From positions 62,001-126,000 of the forward strand of contig MFPR01000004.1 in the NCBI GenBank assembly GCA_001784175.1: DNA of 64,000 bases. The letters are read 5' to 3'. How positions within the stretch are numbered: the first letter of the stretch is position 1; the number at the start of each line of letters is the position of its first letter. Made by a program: the position numbers and the translations under genes. The DNA is from Candidatus Lindowbacteria bacterium RIFCSPLOWO2_12_FULL_62_27. Lineage in GTDB: Bacteria > Lindowbacteria > 2-12-FULL-62-27. The notes under the pieces are model-generated. The model worked only from the letters and a program-made list of their open reading frames with translations. It was not told the DNA's origin and did no database searches. Below, piece by piece: positions 7,384 to 17,459 of the stretch.

Positions 7384-9219
7384 GTGTATCGAAAGACGGG
7401 GATCACGTCGGACATGACGGTGAGAGAAATACTCAAAATGTTCCCGGCAAGCCGCGCCGTATTTGACAAGTATGGAATGATGGGGTGCGGTGGAGCGGAG
7501 GGACCGGCGGAACCGGTGTCATTTTTTGCCGAGATGCACGGGCTCACCACGGCGGAACTTCTGTCGGAGCTTCGAAGCGCCCTGCAATCGAACGGCGACC
7601 CCTGCCGTTGCGGGCCTGCGGCCGCAGGCGATATTTCGCCTCGCGCGGCGGGATTGCTTTCGGCCCCTGATCCGAATCCAGAAGGCTCCAAATGCACGCA
7701 CGGCGATCAATCCAAACGGTTGGCGAGGACGTTCATCCGGACGGCCCTCGTTGTTTTTCTGGCCTATGGCGGCGCCGTGGGCGCGTGGGCGTTCCTCTCT
7801 CTGGTAACGCCTGGCGTTTCTCTTCCCTCGGTCCTGACGTGGCCGGCGCTGGTGCAATCGCATGCACACGCGCAAATCGTCGGCTTCGCGGCGATGTTCA
7901 TCTTCGGCATTTCCTATCACGTCATGCCGAGATTCATGGGCGTGCCCCTTCAAAATGTCGCGGCCGCATGGGTCTCCTTCGGTCTGCTTCTCGGAGGAAT
8001 GATCCTGCGATGCCTGTACCAGCCTTTCGCGCACCACACGGCGGCCGGCGTCACGGCGCTTCTCGGGTCGGCCATGGAGGTGGGCGCGGCGGTTGCATAT
8101 CTGACCGTGGTCCGCGCGACCCTGCGGGAACACAAGCGGACTTTGGCGCCCGGCAGGGCAGGCCAGCCGTTCGTTCACGTCGCGTATCTGATCATCGGAA
8201 GCCTCGCGCTGCTGGCCTCCACGCTCGTGGTCCTCGCCGGGTCCGTGTTCATGCTCGTCCGGCAGGTCAACCTCCAACCGCCGCATCTTAATATGGTATG
8301 GATCCATCTCTCGGTCGTCGGATTCGCCGGGATGTTCATCTTCGGCGTCGGCCAGCGCACGATGCCCCATTTCCTCGGGCTCGAACACACCCGCCCGGCC
8401 GCCGGCAAGGCGGCGCTGGTGCTCTTGACCATCGGCCTCCTTTTACAGATTGCAACGCTCGCGATCCCGGCGCAAAAAATTCTCTCGGCCGGCTCGGCGC
8501 TCTTTGAGCTTGCCGGATTCATTTTTGTCTTATTGGCGGTGCCGCTCTTCGGTCGTCTCCCCGTCCATCGGCCGGCGGCGCCGCCTCTTTTTGCCTTATT
8601 CGTCCGTACCGCCTTCGCGTGGGGATTGGCGGGCAGCGCCGGCTTCGCGGCCGTCGCCATCGCCGAGGCCGCCGGCGCCGTGCCTTCGAGAGTGATCGTC
8701 GACGCCTGCCGCCACGCATGGACGCTGGGATTCATGACAACGCTGATCGTCGGCGTCGCCTACCGCCTCGTGCCGATTTTTTTCGGAAGGGAAATCCATC
8801 GGCCCGGCTGGATCCCCGTGATTTACGCCGTCCTCACGGCGGCCGTGGCAATCCGTGTCGGCGCGGATATCGCGTCCCTGTGGGCGCCCGCCGTCTATCC
8901 CTGGACGGCCGTCTCCGGCCTGCTGGTTCTCTCGGCTGTGTTACACTTCACCATCGAAATCTGGAGGCTGACCGCCCGCGACCGTGCGGCCGCCGACCTG
9001 CCGCGCGGCGAAATCAGCGACGCCTCCAACGTCGGTGCGGTGCTCGAAGCCCATCCGGAACTGTTACCGGTGTTCCTCCGCCATGGCTTTGGCGCCCTTC
9101 AGAATCCCGTCGCCCGCAAGACCGTCGCGCGGTTCGTCACGATCGGCCAGGCGGCCCGGAAACACGGCGTCGACACTGCACACCTCATCCACGAACTCAA
9201 CAGCGCGCTTCAGCCGTAG
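7384..9219 (+). CDS. DUF1858 - NnrS-like membrane protein - DUF1858 fusion
   Basis: About 611 aa. Residues ~1-65 are a DUF1858/ScdA-N-like domain (TVREILKMFPASRAVFDKYGM, then CGG). A long hydrophobic core of about a dozen helices follows, and residues ~545-610 form a second DUF1858 copy (VGAVLEAHPELLPVFLRHGF). The core contains three copies of one motif, H-x4-GF-x3-(F/L)I-x-G-x5-(M/V)P-x-F-x-G, at residues ~160, ~306 and ~442. This fits NnrS, a heme/copper-binding membrane family linked to nitric oxide stress. GTG at 7384 is chosen because GAGGAGG lies ~9 nt upstream; the longer TTG start at 7345 lacks a ribosome site. Placement behind a nitrite/nitrate enzyme fits a role with reactive nitrogen species, which is inference. 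Confidence 0.85.
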   Translation: MYRKTGITSDMTVREILKMFPASRAVFDKYGMMGCGGAEGPAEPVSFFAEMHGLTTAELLSELRSALQSNGDPCRCGPAAAGDISPRAAGLLSAPDPNPEGSKCTHGDQSKRLARTFIRTALVVFLAYGGAVGAWAFLSLVTPGVSLPSVLTWPALVQSHAHAQIVGFAAMFIFGISYHVMPRFMGVPLQNVAAAWVSFGLLLGGMILRCLYQPFAHHTAAGVTALLGSAMEVGAAVAYLTVVRATLREHKRTLAPGRAGQPFVHVAYLIIGSLALLASTLVVLAGSVFMLVRQVNLQPPHLNMVWIHLSVVGFAGMFIFGVGQRTMPHFLGLEHTRPAAGKAALVLLTIGLLLQIATLAIPAQKILSAGSALFELAGFIFVLLAVPLFGRLPVHRPAAPPLFALFVRTAFAWGLAGSAGFAAVAIAEAAGAVPSRVIVDACRHAWTLGFMTTLIVGVAYRLVPIFFGREIHRPGWIPVIYAVLTAAVAIRVGADIASLWAPAVYPWTAVSGLLVLSAVLHFTIEIWRLTARDRAAADLPRGEISDASNVGAVLEAHPELLPVFLRHGFGALQNPVARKTVARFVTIGQAARKHGVDTAHLIHELNSALQP

Positions 9220-9267
9220 TCCCACCGCCGGCCTGAAGGTTCTCGTCCAAGCGGGCGGAGAGCCTTA

Positions 9268-11703
9268 ATGTCTGAAACCGTTCTCATCCTCTCGGGCCTT
9301 CTGGCCGTCGGCTTTCTGACGATCCAGCTCGCGCGGTCGATGAACATTCCGCACTCCGTGTTCCTGGTCATCATCGGCGGCGCGGCGGGACTCACCATCC
9401 GCGCGGTTCATCCGGAGTGGGTCCGGGGCGTCTCGGAGGCGTTTCCCGGGATCATCCTGTACGTTCTTCTGCCGCCGCTGATTTTCGAGTCGGCCTACAA
9501 CATGGATTTCTCGGCGTTGAAAAAGGACGTGCTGCCGATCACGGTCCTCGCCGTGATCGGACTCATCATCTCTGCCGTCCTCATCGGCTCGGGGATGCAT
9601 CTGTTCCTTGGGTTCCCCCTCATGGCCTGCCTGCTCTTTGGCGCATTCATGTCCGCCACGGACCCGGTGGCGGTGGTGGCGCTCTTCAAGGAACTGGGCG
9701 CGCCCAAGCGGCTGACGATGCTGGTCGAGGGCGAGAGCCTCTTCAACGACGGCTCGGCCATCGTGTTGTTCCAGGTCCTGCTGGCCGCCGCGATGGCGCC
9801 GGCGATGCCGGTGGGTGCGGGGATGGTGGGGACGATCTGCAAGAGTTTCATCATCGTCTTTTTCGGCGGCGTGCTGGTCGGTCTGGTCATCGCCGTGATA
9901 ACGAGCTGGCTGCTCAAGATGATCCCGACCGGCAGCGGCCAGATGGGCATGACCGTCGCGGCCGCCTACCTGAGCTTCATCGTGGCCGACCACGTCTTTC
10001 ACGTCAGCGGCGTCATGAGCACCGTGCCGGTCGGCCTGTATCTTGGCAACCGCGCGCGGCTCGAGTTCAACAAGGAAGCGCTTCACGGCATGCATTACCT
10101 GTGGGAGTTTCTGGCCCTCGCGGCCAACATCATCGTTTTCTTCGGCGTCGGCCTCACCGTCGAGCCGAAGGTCTTGCGGGAATGCTTGAAATACATCCCG
10201 GCCGTCCTCTTCATCGCCTACGCCGCACGCACCCTGTCCGTGGTCCTCACGGTGCCCGTCATGAACCGGTTCAAGATGACCGAATACATTTCCGGTTCCT
10301 ATCAGGGCATCCTCATCTGGGGGGGACTGCGCGGCGGCCTCGCGCTTGCGCTCGTGCTGCTCCTGCAGGATTCGTTCGAGTACAAGCAGTTGTTCCTGGG
10401 ACTCGCCACCAGCGTGGTTCTGGCGACCCTCCTCATCAACGCGCTCACGATCAAAACGGCGATGAAGCTTTTTGGGCTCAGCAAGCTGACCGACCAGGAG
10501 GAGAACCTGTTCATGCGGACCATCCACAAACTCCAGCATCACCTGTACCCGCCGCTTTTTCGCGCCGCTGAGGACGGCAGCCTCTCCAACGCCCTCGTCA
10601 ACCGCAGCCGCGCCGACGCGGAGGAGGCCTTAAAGGACTACTCGGTCGCGCGGCCGGAGACGGACAGCGAGCGGTTTGATTTCGAGTTCAGAAACCTCAT
10701 GCTGTCCGAAAAATCCTATTACGACGAGAAGCTGGAAGACGGCATCCTGTCGAAAACGGCCTATCGACGGCTCATCCGCATCATCCAGCAGCGCTTTGAC
10801 GCCTACTGGACTGGAGGGAACCTCGCCCTGTTCGAATACAAGTTTCCGCTGCTGGAAAAGGAGCGCGCTTCGTCACGATTCTTCTCGGCCATCGCGCCGC
10901 AAACCTACCACAAACTCCGCATCCGCCGGCTCACCCGCGTCCTCGAGGAGTGCCTCCACCTGCGGTTCGCCATCCGCGAGGCGTTGACCGACGTCGAACA
11001 CGAGGAGGCCCGGAAACTGGCCGACGGATGGCTGGAGCAGATCGCGGACCGGCTCCATTATTTCTTCACGCTCTACCCCAGCTACGCCAATTCGATCCAG
11101 TCCCTCTACATCGCCAACACGCTGGCGGCCTCGGCGGAAAAGACACTCGACACATACATGAATCTCAACCTCATCACCGGCGGCGTCTACGCGAGGGCCC
11201 GCCAGTACGTGGAAGACCTGCGCCGGCGCGAGGTGTCGTCGTCCCGCGCCTATCTCAATCCGTCGATCGTCTACCTCCTCAAACATGTCCCGCTCTTTTC
11301 GCGGCTGCCCGACGCCGTCCTCGTCGAGGTCGCCGCGGCGGCCAAAATCCTCGAATTGCCCCCGGGCGCGCAGGTGGTCCGCGAGGGCGAGGCCGGCGAT
11401 TCGATTTATCTGCTGACGGCCGGGATGCTGAAAGTGACGGGGACGCGCGTGGCGAAGACCAAATCGCACAAGCTCTTTGCCGGAGACGCCATCGGCGACC
11501 CGACCCTCCTCACGGGCGATTTCTTCGGCGAGATGTCGCTCCTCCGCAAGGCGCCCCGCAGCGCCACCGTCACGACCGTGACGGACGCGACGATCGTCGA
11601 GATCAGCTACGCGGAGGTGGAGAAGATGATGGGGAATTTTCCTGAAGTTAGAAAAACGATTGAGGCCGGGGCGCAACAACGGATGGCGGCGCAGACCGCC
11701 TGA
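9268..11703 (+). CDS. CPA1 Na+/H+ antiporter with C-terminal cyclic-nucleotide-binding domain
   Basis: 811 aa. About 12 membrane helices span residues 1-410 and contain the CPA1 signature ATDPVAVVALFKELG and VEGESLFNDGSAIV, whose Asp residues carry cations. A long cytoplasmic helical region covers ~420-660, and a cNMP domain ~670-800 has an intact phosphate-binding cassette (GDFFGEMSLLRKAPRSATV with FGE and Arg). The architecture resembles plant SOS1-type exchangers. It should expel Na+ in exchange for H+, gated by a cyclic nucleotide or by the domain as a structural module. It is monocistronic and ends 6 nt from the convergent M23 gene. No nucleotide cyclase lies in the window. Confidence 0.92.
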   Translation: MSETVLILSGLLAVGFLTIQLARSMNIPHSVFLVIIGGAAGLTIRAVHPEWVRGVSEAFPGIILYVLLPPLIFESAYNMDFSALKKDVLPITVLAVIGLIISAVLIGSGMHLFLGFPLMACLLFGAFMSATDPVAVVALFKELGAPKRLTMLVEGESLFNDGSAIVLFQVLLAAAMAPAMPVGAGMVGTICKSFIIVFFGGVLVGLVIAVITSWLLKMIPTGSGQMGMTVAAAYLSFIVADHVFHVSGVMSTVPVGLYLGNRARLEFNKEALHGMHYLWEFLALAANIIVFFGVGLTVEPKVLRECLKYIPAVLFIAYAARTLSVVLTVPVMNRFKMTEYISGSYQGILIWGGLRGGLALALVLLLQDSFEYKQLFLGLATSVVLATLLINALTIKTAMKLFGLSKLTDQEENLFMRTIHKLQHHLYPPLFRAAEDGSLSNALVNRSRADAEEALKDYSVARPETDSERFDFEFRNLMLSEKSYYDEKLEDGILSKTAYRRLIRIIQQRFDAYWTGGNLALFEYKFPLLEKERASSRFFSAIAPQTYHKLRIRRLTRVLEECLHLRFAIREALTDVEHEEARKLADGWLEQIADRLHYFFTLYPSYANSIQSLYIANTLAASAEKTLDTYMNLNLITGGVYARARQYVEDLRRREVSSSRAYLNPSIVYLLKHVPLFSRLPDAVLVEVAAAAKILELPPGAQVVREGEAGDSIYLLTAGMLKVTGTRVAKTKSHKLFAGDAIGDPTLLTGDFFGEMSLLRKAPRSATVTTVTDATIVEISYAEVEKMMGNFPEVRKTIEAGAQQRMAAQTA

Positions 11704-11709
11704 ACCGGA

Positions 11710-12828
11710 CTACCTTCTTCTCAGATAGGCGAGTGGATTTTGAGGCAGGCCGTTCTTACGCACCTCGAAATGCAGGTTGGGACCGGTCGCCAGGCCCGTC
11801 GCGCCGATCGCGCCGATCATCTGGCCCTGCTCGACCCGCTGGCCCCTCGACACCCGCGTGCTCGACAGGTGCGCGTACCGCGTCGTGACGCCGTCGGCGT
11901 GCCGGATCACGACGATCTTGCCGTAGCCGCGCATCCAGCCGACGAAACTCACGCGGCCATCCCCCGACGCGAAAACGGTCGATCCGCGGCCGCCGCCGAT
12001 GTCGATGCCTTCATGGAAGATCCGCCGCTTGCGGATGGGATGCATTCGGAATCCGAACTCCGAATTGACGAGCCGGTAGGAGGCGGGCCACGCAAAACCG
12101 CCGGACGATCGGGCAAGCTGCTTCTGCACAGGTTGAAACGCCAGGTTCGGGTTCGGCACATACAGACGGTCGCCGCTCTTCAGGCCCCGCGCATCCTGGA
12201 TCCGGTTGAACTTCAGAATCTCCGCCGTGTTCACCGAGAACCGCGACGCCACCGTCCAGACGCTTTCACCCGACTTCAAACGCACCTCGATGGCATCCAT
12301 GTTCGGAATCTGGATCTCCCGGCCCACCGGAAGTTTCCCGGCGTCGGAAATCACACCCGCATTCGCCCAGAGCAGGGTGCCGCTCCGGATCCCGTGTCTT
12401 CGCGCGAGTTCCCACACGCTGTCTCCGGATCGAATCCGGTACTTCGTGAACTTGAGTTCCATCCGCGTCAGCGCCGTCGCCGGCTTGAGTTCCTCCACCA
12501 CCTCCTCGATCCGGTCCATGCTGTCCGGCTCGAACTCGTCCGGGTTGGTCAGCGGCACGCTCTGGAACGACGACAGCACCACCGGCCGCACCAGGAGCCC
12601 GGTGTCGAGCGGAGGCTGATAGGCGAACGAAAATTTCCGGCTGTTGAACATCGCAACCCCGGCGACCGCCAGGAGTACGCAGAGCAAGGCGAGTTTGATT
12701 TTTCGAAATCCCGCGCGCACGGCCTCCCGGCGGTGGCGGCGCCACACGCCCAGCCGGCCGAAAAACCCGAGCCTCTGGAAAAACCTCTCCTGAATGTCCG
12801 CGCCTCGAAACCTCGAATAGACCTTCAT
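11710..12828 (-). CDS. Membrane-anchored LysM / M23 peptidoglycan endopeptidase
   Basis: About 372 aa. The N-terminus is basic and cytoplasmic with one membrane helix (KLALLCVLLAVAGVAMF, ~45-62), followed by a spacer, two LysM repeats (YRIRSGDSVWELARRHGI and VRLKSGESVWTVASRFSV) and a C-terminal M23 domain. Zinc ligands are visible in FHEGIDIGG (HxxxD) and in NLHFEV; the usual first H of HxH is replaced by N here, so one ligand position should be checked. It likely trims or remodels peptidoglycan cross-links in the periplasm. The ATG at 12828 is preferred over the longer frame, which would run antisense into ilvN. TATAAG lies 12 nt upstream. Confidence 0.88.
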   Translation of the reverse strand: MKVYSRFRGADIQERFFQRLGFFGRLGVWRRHRREAVRAGFRKIKLALLCVLLAVAGVAMFNSRKFSFAYQPPLDTGLLVRPVVLSSFQSVPLTNPDEFEPDSMDRIEEVVEELKPATALTRMELKFTKYRIRSGDSVWELARRHGIRSGTLLWANAGVISDAGKLPVGREIQIPNMDAIEVRLKSGESVWTVASRFSVNTAEILKFNRIQDARGLKSGDRLYVPNPNLAFQPVQKQLARSSGGFAWPASYRLVNSEFGFRMHPIRKRRIFHEGIDIGGGRGSTVFASGDGRVSFVGWMRGYGKIVVIRHADGVTTRYAHLSSTRVSRGQRVEQGQMIGAIGATGLATGPNLHFEVRKNGLPQNPLAYLRRR

Positions 12829-12863
12829 CCCTTTTTCTCTCTTATACTTATCGGCCGCGCGAG

Positions 12864-12894
12864 ATTGACGCTTGATTGCGGTCAATGGTAGTTT
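12864..12894 (+). promoter_or_regulatory. Probable sigma-70 promoter with inverted repeat upstream of ilvN
   Basis: TTGACG (12865-12870), an 18-nt spacer and TAGTTT (12889-12894) precede ilvN. The -35 element is part of an inverted repeat ATTGAC-N11-GTCAAT (12864-12886), so a dimeric regulator could bind here. The -10 is weak. The intergenic region is shared with the divergent M23 gene. Confidence 0.45.
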
Positions 12895-12922
12895 TGCGAG
12901 TTTGGGAAGGGAGCATAAAACC

Positions 12923-13453
12923 ATGCGCCATGTGATTTCAATTCTGGTCCAGAATAAGTTCGGCGTGCTGGCCCGGATCTCCGGTTTGATCTCGGCACGC
13001 GGATTCAACATCGACAGCCTCACGGTCGGCGAAACCGAGGACACAAAAATATCGCGCATGATCATCGTGGTCCACGGCGACGATCCGGTGATCGAGCAGA
13101 TCATCAAGCAACTCCGCCGGCTGGTCGATACCATCAAGGTAATGGATCTGGCCGAGGGGAAATACGTGGAACGGGAGCTGCTCCTGGCCAAGATCGAGGC
13201 GACGCCGGCCAAACGGCTCGAGATTCTCCAGATCGCCAACGTCTTTGGCGCCAAAATCATGGACATGACCGGCAAGGACATCATCATGGAACTCGCCGCC
13301 GAGGTGGGCAAGGTCGATGCGCTGATCGCGATCCTGAAACCCTACGGCATCCGCGAACTCGCCCGAACCGGGTCGGTCGCGCTGGCCCGGGGAGGCGCGG
13401 CCCAGGTCCAGGCCGCGGCCGGCGCCACGGCGTCTGGAATCAATACCCTCTAA
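12923..13453 (+). CDS. ilvN: Acetolactate synthase regulatory (small) subunit
   Basis: 176 aa with an N-terminal ACT domain (RHVISILVQNKFGVLARISGLISARGFNIDSL) that binds valine as feedback inhibitor, and the standard C-terminal half ending with a short Ala-rich tail. ATG at 12923 has a GGGAAGGGAG ribosome site 8-12 nt upstream. It activates and regulates the IlvB catalytic subunit in branched-chain amino acid synthesis. ilvB is not next to it: the upstream neighbour is the divergent peptidase gene, so the catalytic subunit must be encoded elsewhere. First gene of ilvN-ilvC-psd-pssA-leuA. Confidence 0.95.
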   Translation: MRHVISILVQNKFGVLARISGLISARGFNIDSLTVGETEDTKISRMIIVVHGDDPVIEQIIKQLRRLVDTIKVMDLAEGKYVERELLLAKIEATPAKRLEILQIANVFGAKIMDMTGKDIIMELAAEVGKVDALIAILKPYGIRELARTGSVALARGGAAQVQAAAGATASGINTL

Positions 13454-13474
13454 AATCGAAAGGAGCATGTGATC

Positions 13475-14494
13475 ATGCCAGAGATTTGTTACGACAAGGA
13501 CGCCGATTTGAAGTTCCTGAAAAACCGGAAAATCGCCGTCATCGGATACGGGTCCCAGGGACACGCACAGTCCCAGAACTTGCGCGACAGCGGCCTCGCC
13601 GTCATCGTCGCCGCGTCCGCGCCCGGCAGCCCCTCCTGGGAAAACGCCACCAAGGCCGGCTTTACGGTCAAGACCGCCGCGGAGGCCGCCCGGGAGGCCG
13701 ATATCTTTGTGCTCCTGGCGCCGGACGAGAAACAGAAGAACATCTTTGAAAAGGACATTCTTCCCAACGCGAAGGAGAAGTCGGTCCTCATCTTTTCGCA
13801 CGGTTTCAACATCCGCTTCTTCCGCGTCGTCCCGCCCAAATGGATGGACGTCATCCTCGTCGCGCCCAAGGCGCCCGGACACACCCTCCGGACCATGTAC
13901 AAGGAGGGCAAGGGCGTGCCGTGTCTCCTCGCCGTCCAGCAGGACGCCAGCGGCCAGGCGCGCCAGACGGCGCTCGCTTACGCCAAAGGCATCGGCTCCA
14001 CCCGCGCCGGCGCCCTCTGGACCACGTTTACCGAGGAATGCGAAACCGATCTCTTCGGCGAGCAGGTCATCCTCTGCGGCGGCGTCGCGCATCTCATCCA
14101 GGCCGCCTTCGAAACGCTCGTCGAAGCCGGATACCAGCCGGAGGTCGCGTACTTTGAGGCGTGCCACGAACTCAAGCTCATCGTCGACATGATCCAGGAG
14201 GGCGGCATCTGGTGGATGCGGTACTCCTGCTCCGACACGGCAGAGTTCGGAGACTACACGCGCGGCCCGCGGATCGTCACCGATCAGACCCGGCAGGAAA
14301 TGAAGAAAATCCTGAACGAGATTCAGACCGGACAGTTCGCGCGCGAATGGCTCCTCGAAAACGAGGTCGGCCGGCCCTTCTTCAATTCCATGCGGCGCAA
14401 ACACAAGGACCATTTGATCGAAAAGGTCGGAGAACAGGTGCGGTCCATGATGTCCTGGATCCGCCGCCGCCGGACGGAAACCGGCGAGGATTGA
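13475..14494 (+). CDS. ilvC: Ketol-acid reductoisomerase, class I
   Basis: 339 aa. The Rossmann motif [17 protein letters not shown] lies near the N-terminus, with HGFNI and the Mg-binding TDLFGEQ and [13 protein letters not shown] segments further on. It converts acetolactate or acetohydroxybutyrate to the dihydroxy acid. ATG at 13475 is chosen because AAAGGAG is ~9 nt upstream; the GTG at 13469 is too close. The cofactor loop after beta-2 reads [11 protein letters not shown], lacking the usual basic residue (GLR or GLK) found in NADPH-using enzymes, so altered cofactor preference is possible. [13 protein letters not shown] also differs from the common HGFNIHFGQIVPP. Confidence 0.96.
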   Translation: MPEICYDKDADLKFLKNRKIAVIGYGSQGHAQSQNLRDSGLAVIVAASAPGSPSWENATKAGFTVKTAAEAAREADIFVLLAPDEKQKNIFEKDILPNAKEKSVLIFSHGFNIRFFRVVPPKWMDVILVAPKAPGHTLRTMYKEGKGVPCLLAVQQDASGQARQTALAYAKGIGSTRAGALWTTFTEECETDLFGEQVILCGGVAHLIQAAFETLVEAGYQPEVAYFEACHELKLIVDMIQEGGIWWMRYSCSDTAEFGDYTRGPRIVTDQTRQEMKKILNEIQTGQFAREWLLENEVGRPFFNSMRRKHKDHLIEKVGEQVRSMMSWIRRRRTETGED

Positions 14495-14509
14495 TCGTTC
14501 GCCCGCGCC

Positions 14510-15136
14510 ATGGCCCGTGAAGGGTTGAAATACGCCGTCCCGATGGCGGCGGTCGCTGTCCTCTCCGCCGTGCTCGGCTATCACGCGCTGGTGTGGACGG
14601 CCGCACTCTTCGCGGGCGCCTTCGCAATTTTTTTCCGGCTTCCGGCCGCGCCCGCGACGGCCGGAAACGGCGCGATTCTCTCCCCCGCCGGCGGGTTTGT
14701 CATCGAAGTGGTCCGGGAGGAAGAACCTGTTTTTTTCAAGACGCCCGCGCAGCGCATCAGCATTTTCATGTCGCCGCTCGACGTCCACGTCAATACCGCG
14801 CCGCTGACCGGGTCGGTCCGGTACGCCGAATACCGCCCCGGCGCGTTCTGGCGGGCGGACCGGCCGGAGGCCCGTCTTCAGAATGAGCGGATGAGCGTCG
14901 GATTCGAAACCGAAACCGGCGTGAAATGCCTCGCGACCCAGGTCGCCGGCTGGCTCGCGCGGCGGATCGTCTGCGACGTGCGCGTCGGCGACACGGTCCG
15001 GCGGGGCCGCAGGTACGGAATGATCGAATTCGGCTCACGGCTCGACTTGCACGTGCCGGAACACGCGCGGGTCACGGTCAAACCCGGACTCCATGTCCGC
15101 GCCGCCCGGACGGTCCTTGCGGAGGTGCGGCCGTGA
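14510..15136 (+). CDS. psd: Phosphatidylserine decarboxylase proenzyme, short form
   Basis: 208 aa. Two hydrophobic segments near the N-terminus (~8-45) are followed by the catalytic region with SPLDVHVNTAP and the self-cleavage site EFGS (G175-S176), where the pyruvoyl group forms from Ser. It converts phosphatidylserine to phosphatidylethanolamine at the inner membrane. The short form without the long N-terminal region is the type commonly encoded beside pssA in non-enteric bacteria. Its stop overlaps the pssA start (GTGA), so the two steps of PE synthesis are co-translated. Confidence 0.93.
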   Translation: MAREGLKYAVPMAAVAVLSAVLGYHALVWTAALFAGAFAIFFRLPAAPATAGNGAILSPAGGFVIEVVREEEPVFFKTPAQRISIFMSPLDVHVNTAPLTGSVRYAEYRPGAFWRADRPEARLQNERMSVGFETETGVKCLATQVAGWLARRIVCDVRVGDTVRRGRRYGMIEFGSRLDLHVPEHARVTVKPGLHVRAARTVLAEVRP

Positions 15137-15911
15137 ACCCGGCTGAGCCTCAGAAGTGGCGGTCCCGGTTTTCGATCCGGCGCGGCGTATATCTTTTGCC
15201 CAGCCTCTTCACGCTCGCCAATTTGTTTTTCGGATTCTACGCCATCATCCTTGCCTTCCGCGGCCATTACGTGGCCGCCTGCATGGCCATCATCTGCTCC
15301 TACGTGGCCGACATCCTCGACGGGCGGATCGCCCGGCTGACCGGCACCACCAGCGAGTTCGGCGTGGAATTCGATTCCCTCGCCGATCTCGTCTCCTTCT
15401 GCGTGGCGCCGGCCCTCATGCTCTATCTCCGCTGGCTTCACGATATCCCGAAAATCGGCTGGGTCTGCGCCTTTGTCTTCGTCGCCTGCGGCGCCATCCG
15501 CCTCGCGCGCTTCAACGCCTATGACACCACGCACGACACGGCCTATTTCAACGGCTTCTCGACGCCCGCCGCCGCGGGCGGGGCCATTTCGCTCGTCTTT
15601 CTCGAACACCGCATTTTTCCCGGCCAGACCCACGTCAGCGTCATCGTGCCGTGGCTCTGCATCGTCCTCTCCTTTCTCATGGTGTCGAACATCCGGTATC
15701 CGAGTTTCAAAAACTTGAAGCTCGAAGGCCGGATCCCGGCCCGGCTCCTCATCGCGATCGTGTTTTTCGTGTTCATCTTCGTCTCGAAATTCTACGTCGC
15801 CTTCGCCGCGCTCTTCTTCGTGTATCTCTTGTCCGGCCTGTTTGTGCAGCTCGCGTTCCTCAAGAGCGTGAGGGACGCCCGGCGGATTCAAAAAGAGGAG
15901 ATGTCGACCCG

Positions 15912-15915
<4 letters not shown>
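15133..15915 (+). CDS. pssA: CDP-diacylglycerol-serine O-phosphatidyltransferase
   Basis: 260 aa integral membrane enzyme with the complete CDP-alcohol phosphotransferase signature (DGRIAR, then G and two Asp in [11 protein letters not shown]-x2-AR-x8-G-x3-D-x3-D). It joins serine to CDP-diacylglycerol to give phosphatidylserine, the substrate of the neighbouring decarboxylase. About seven to eight hydrophobic helices cover residues 20-245, and the tail is basic. GTG start at 15133 overlaps the psd stop, and the stop overlaps the leuA GTG start. Confidence 0.95.

Positions 15916-17445
<1,530 letters not shown>

Positions 17446-17459
<14 letters not shown>

Noticed and set aside
12829-12922. 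Attenuator or leader peptide before ilvN
   Set aside because: No short ORF rich in Val/Leu/Ile codons and no terminator hairpin with T-run.
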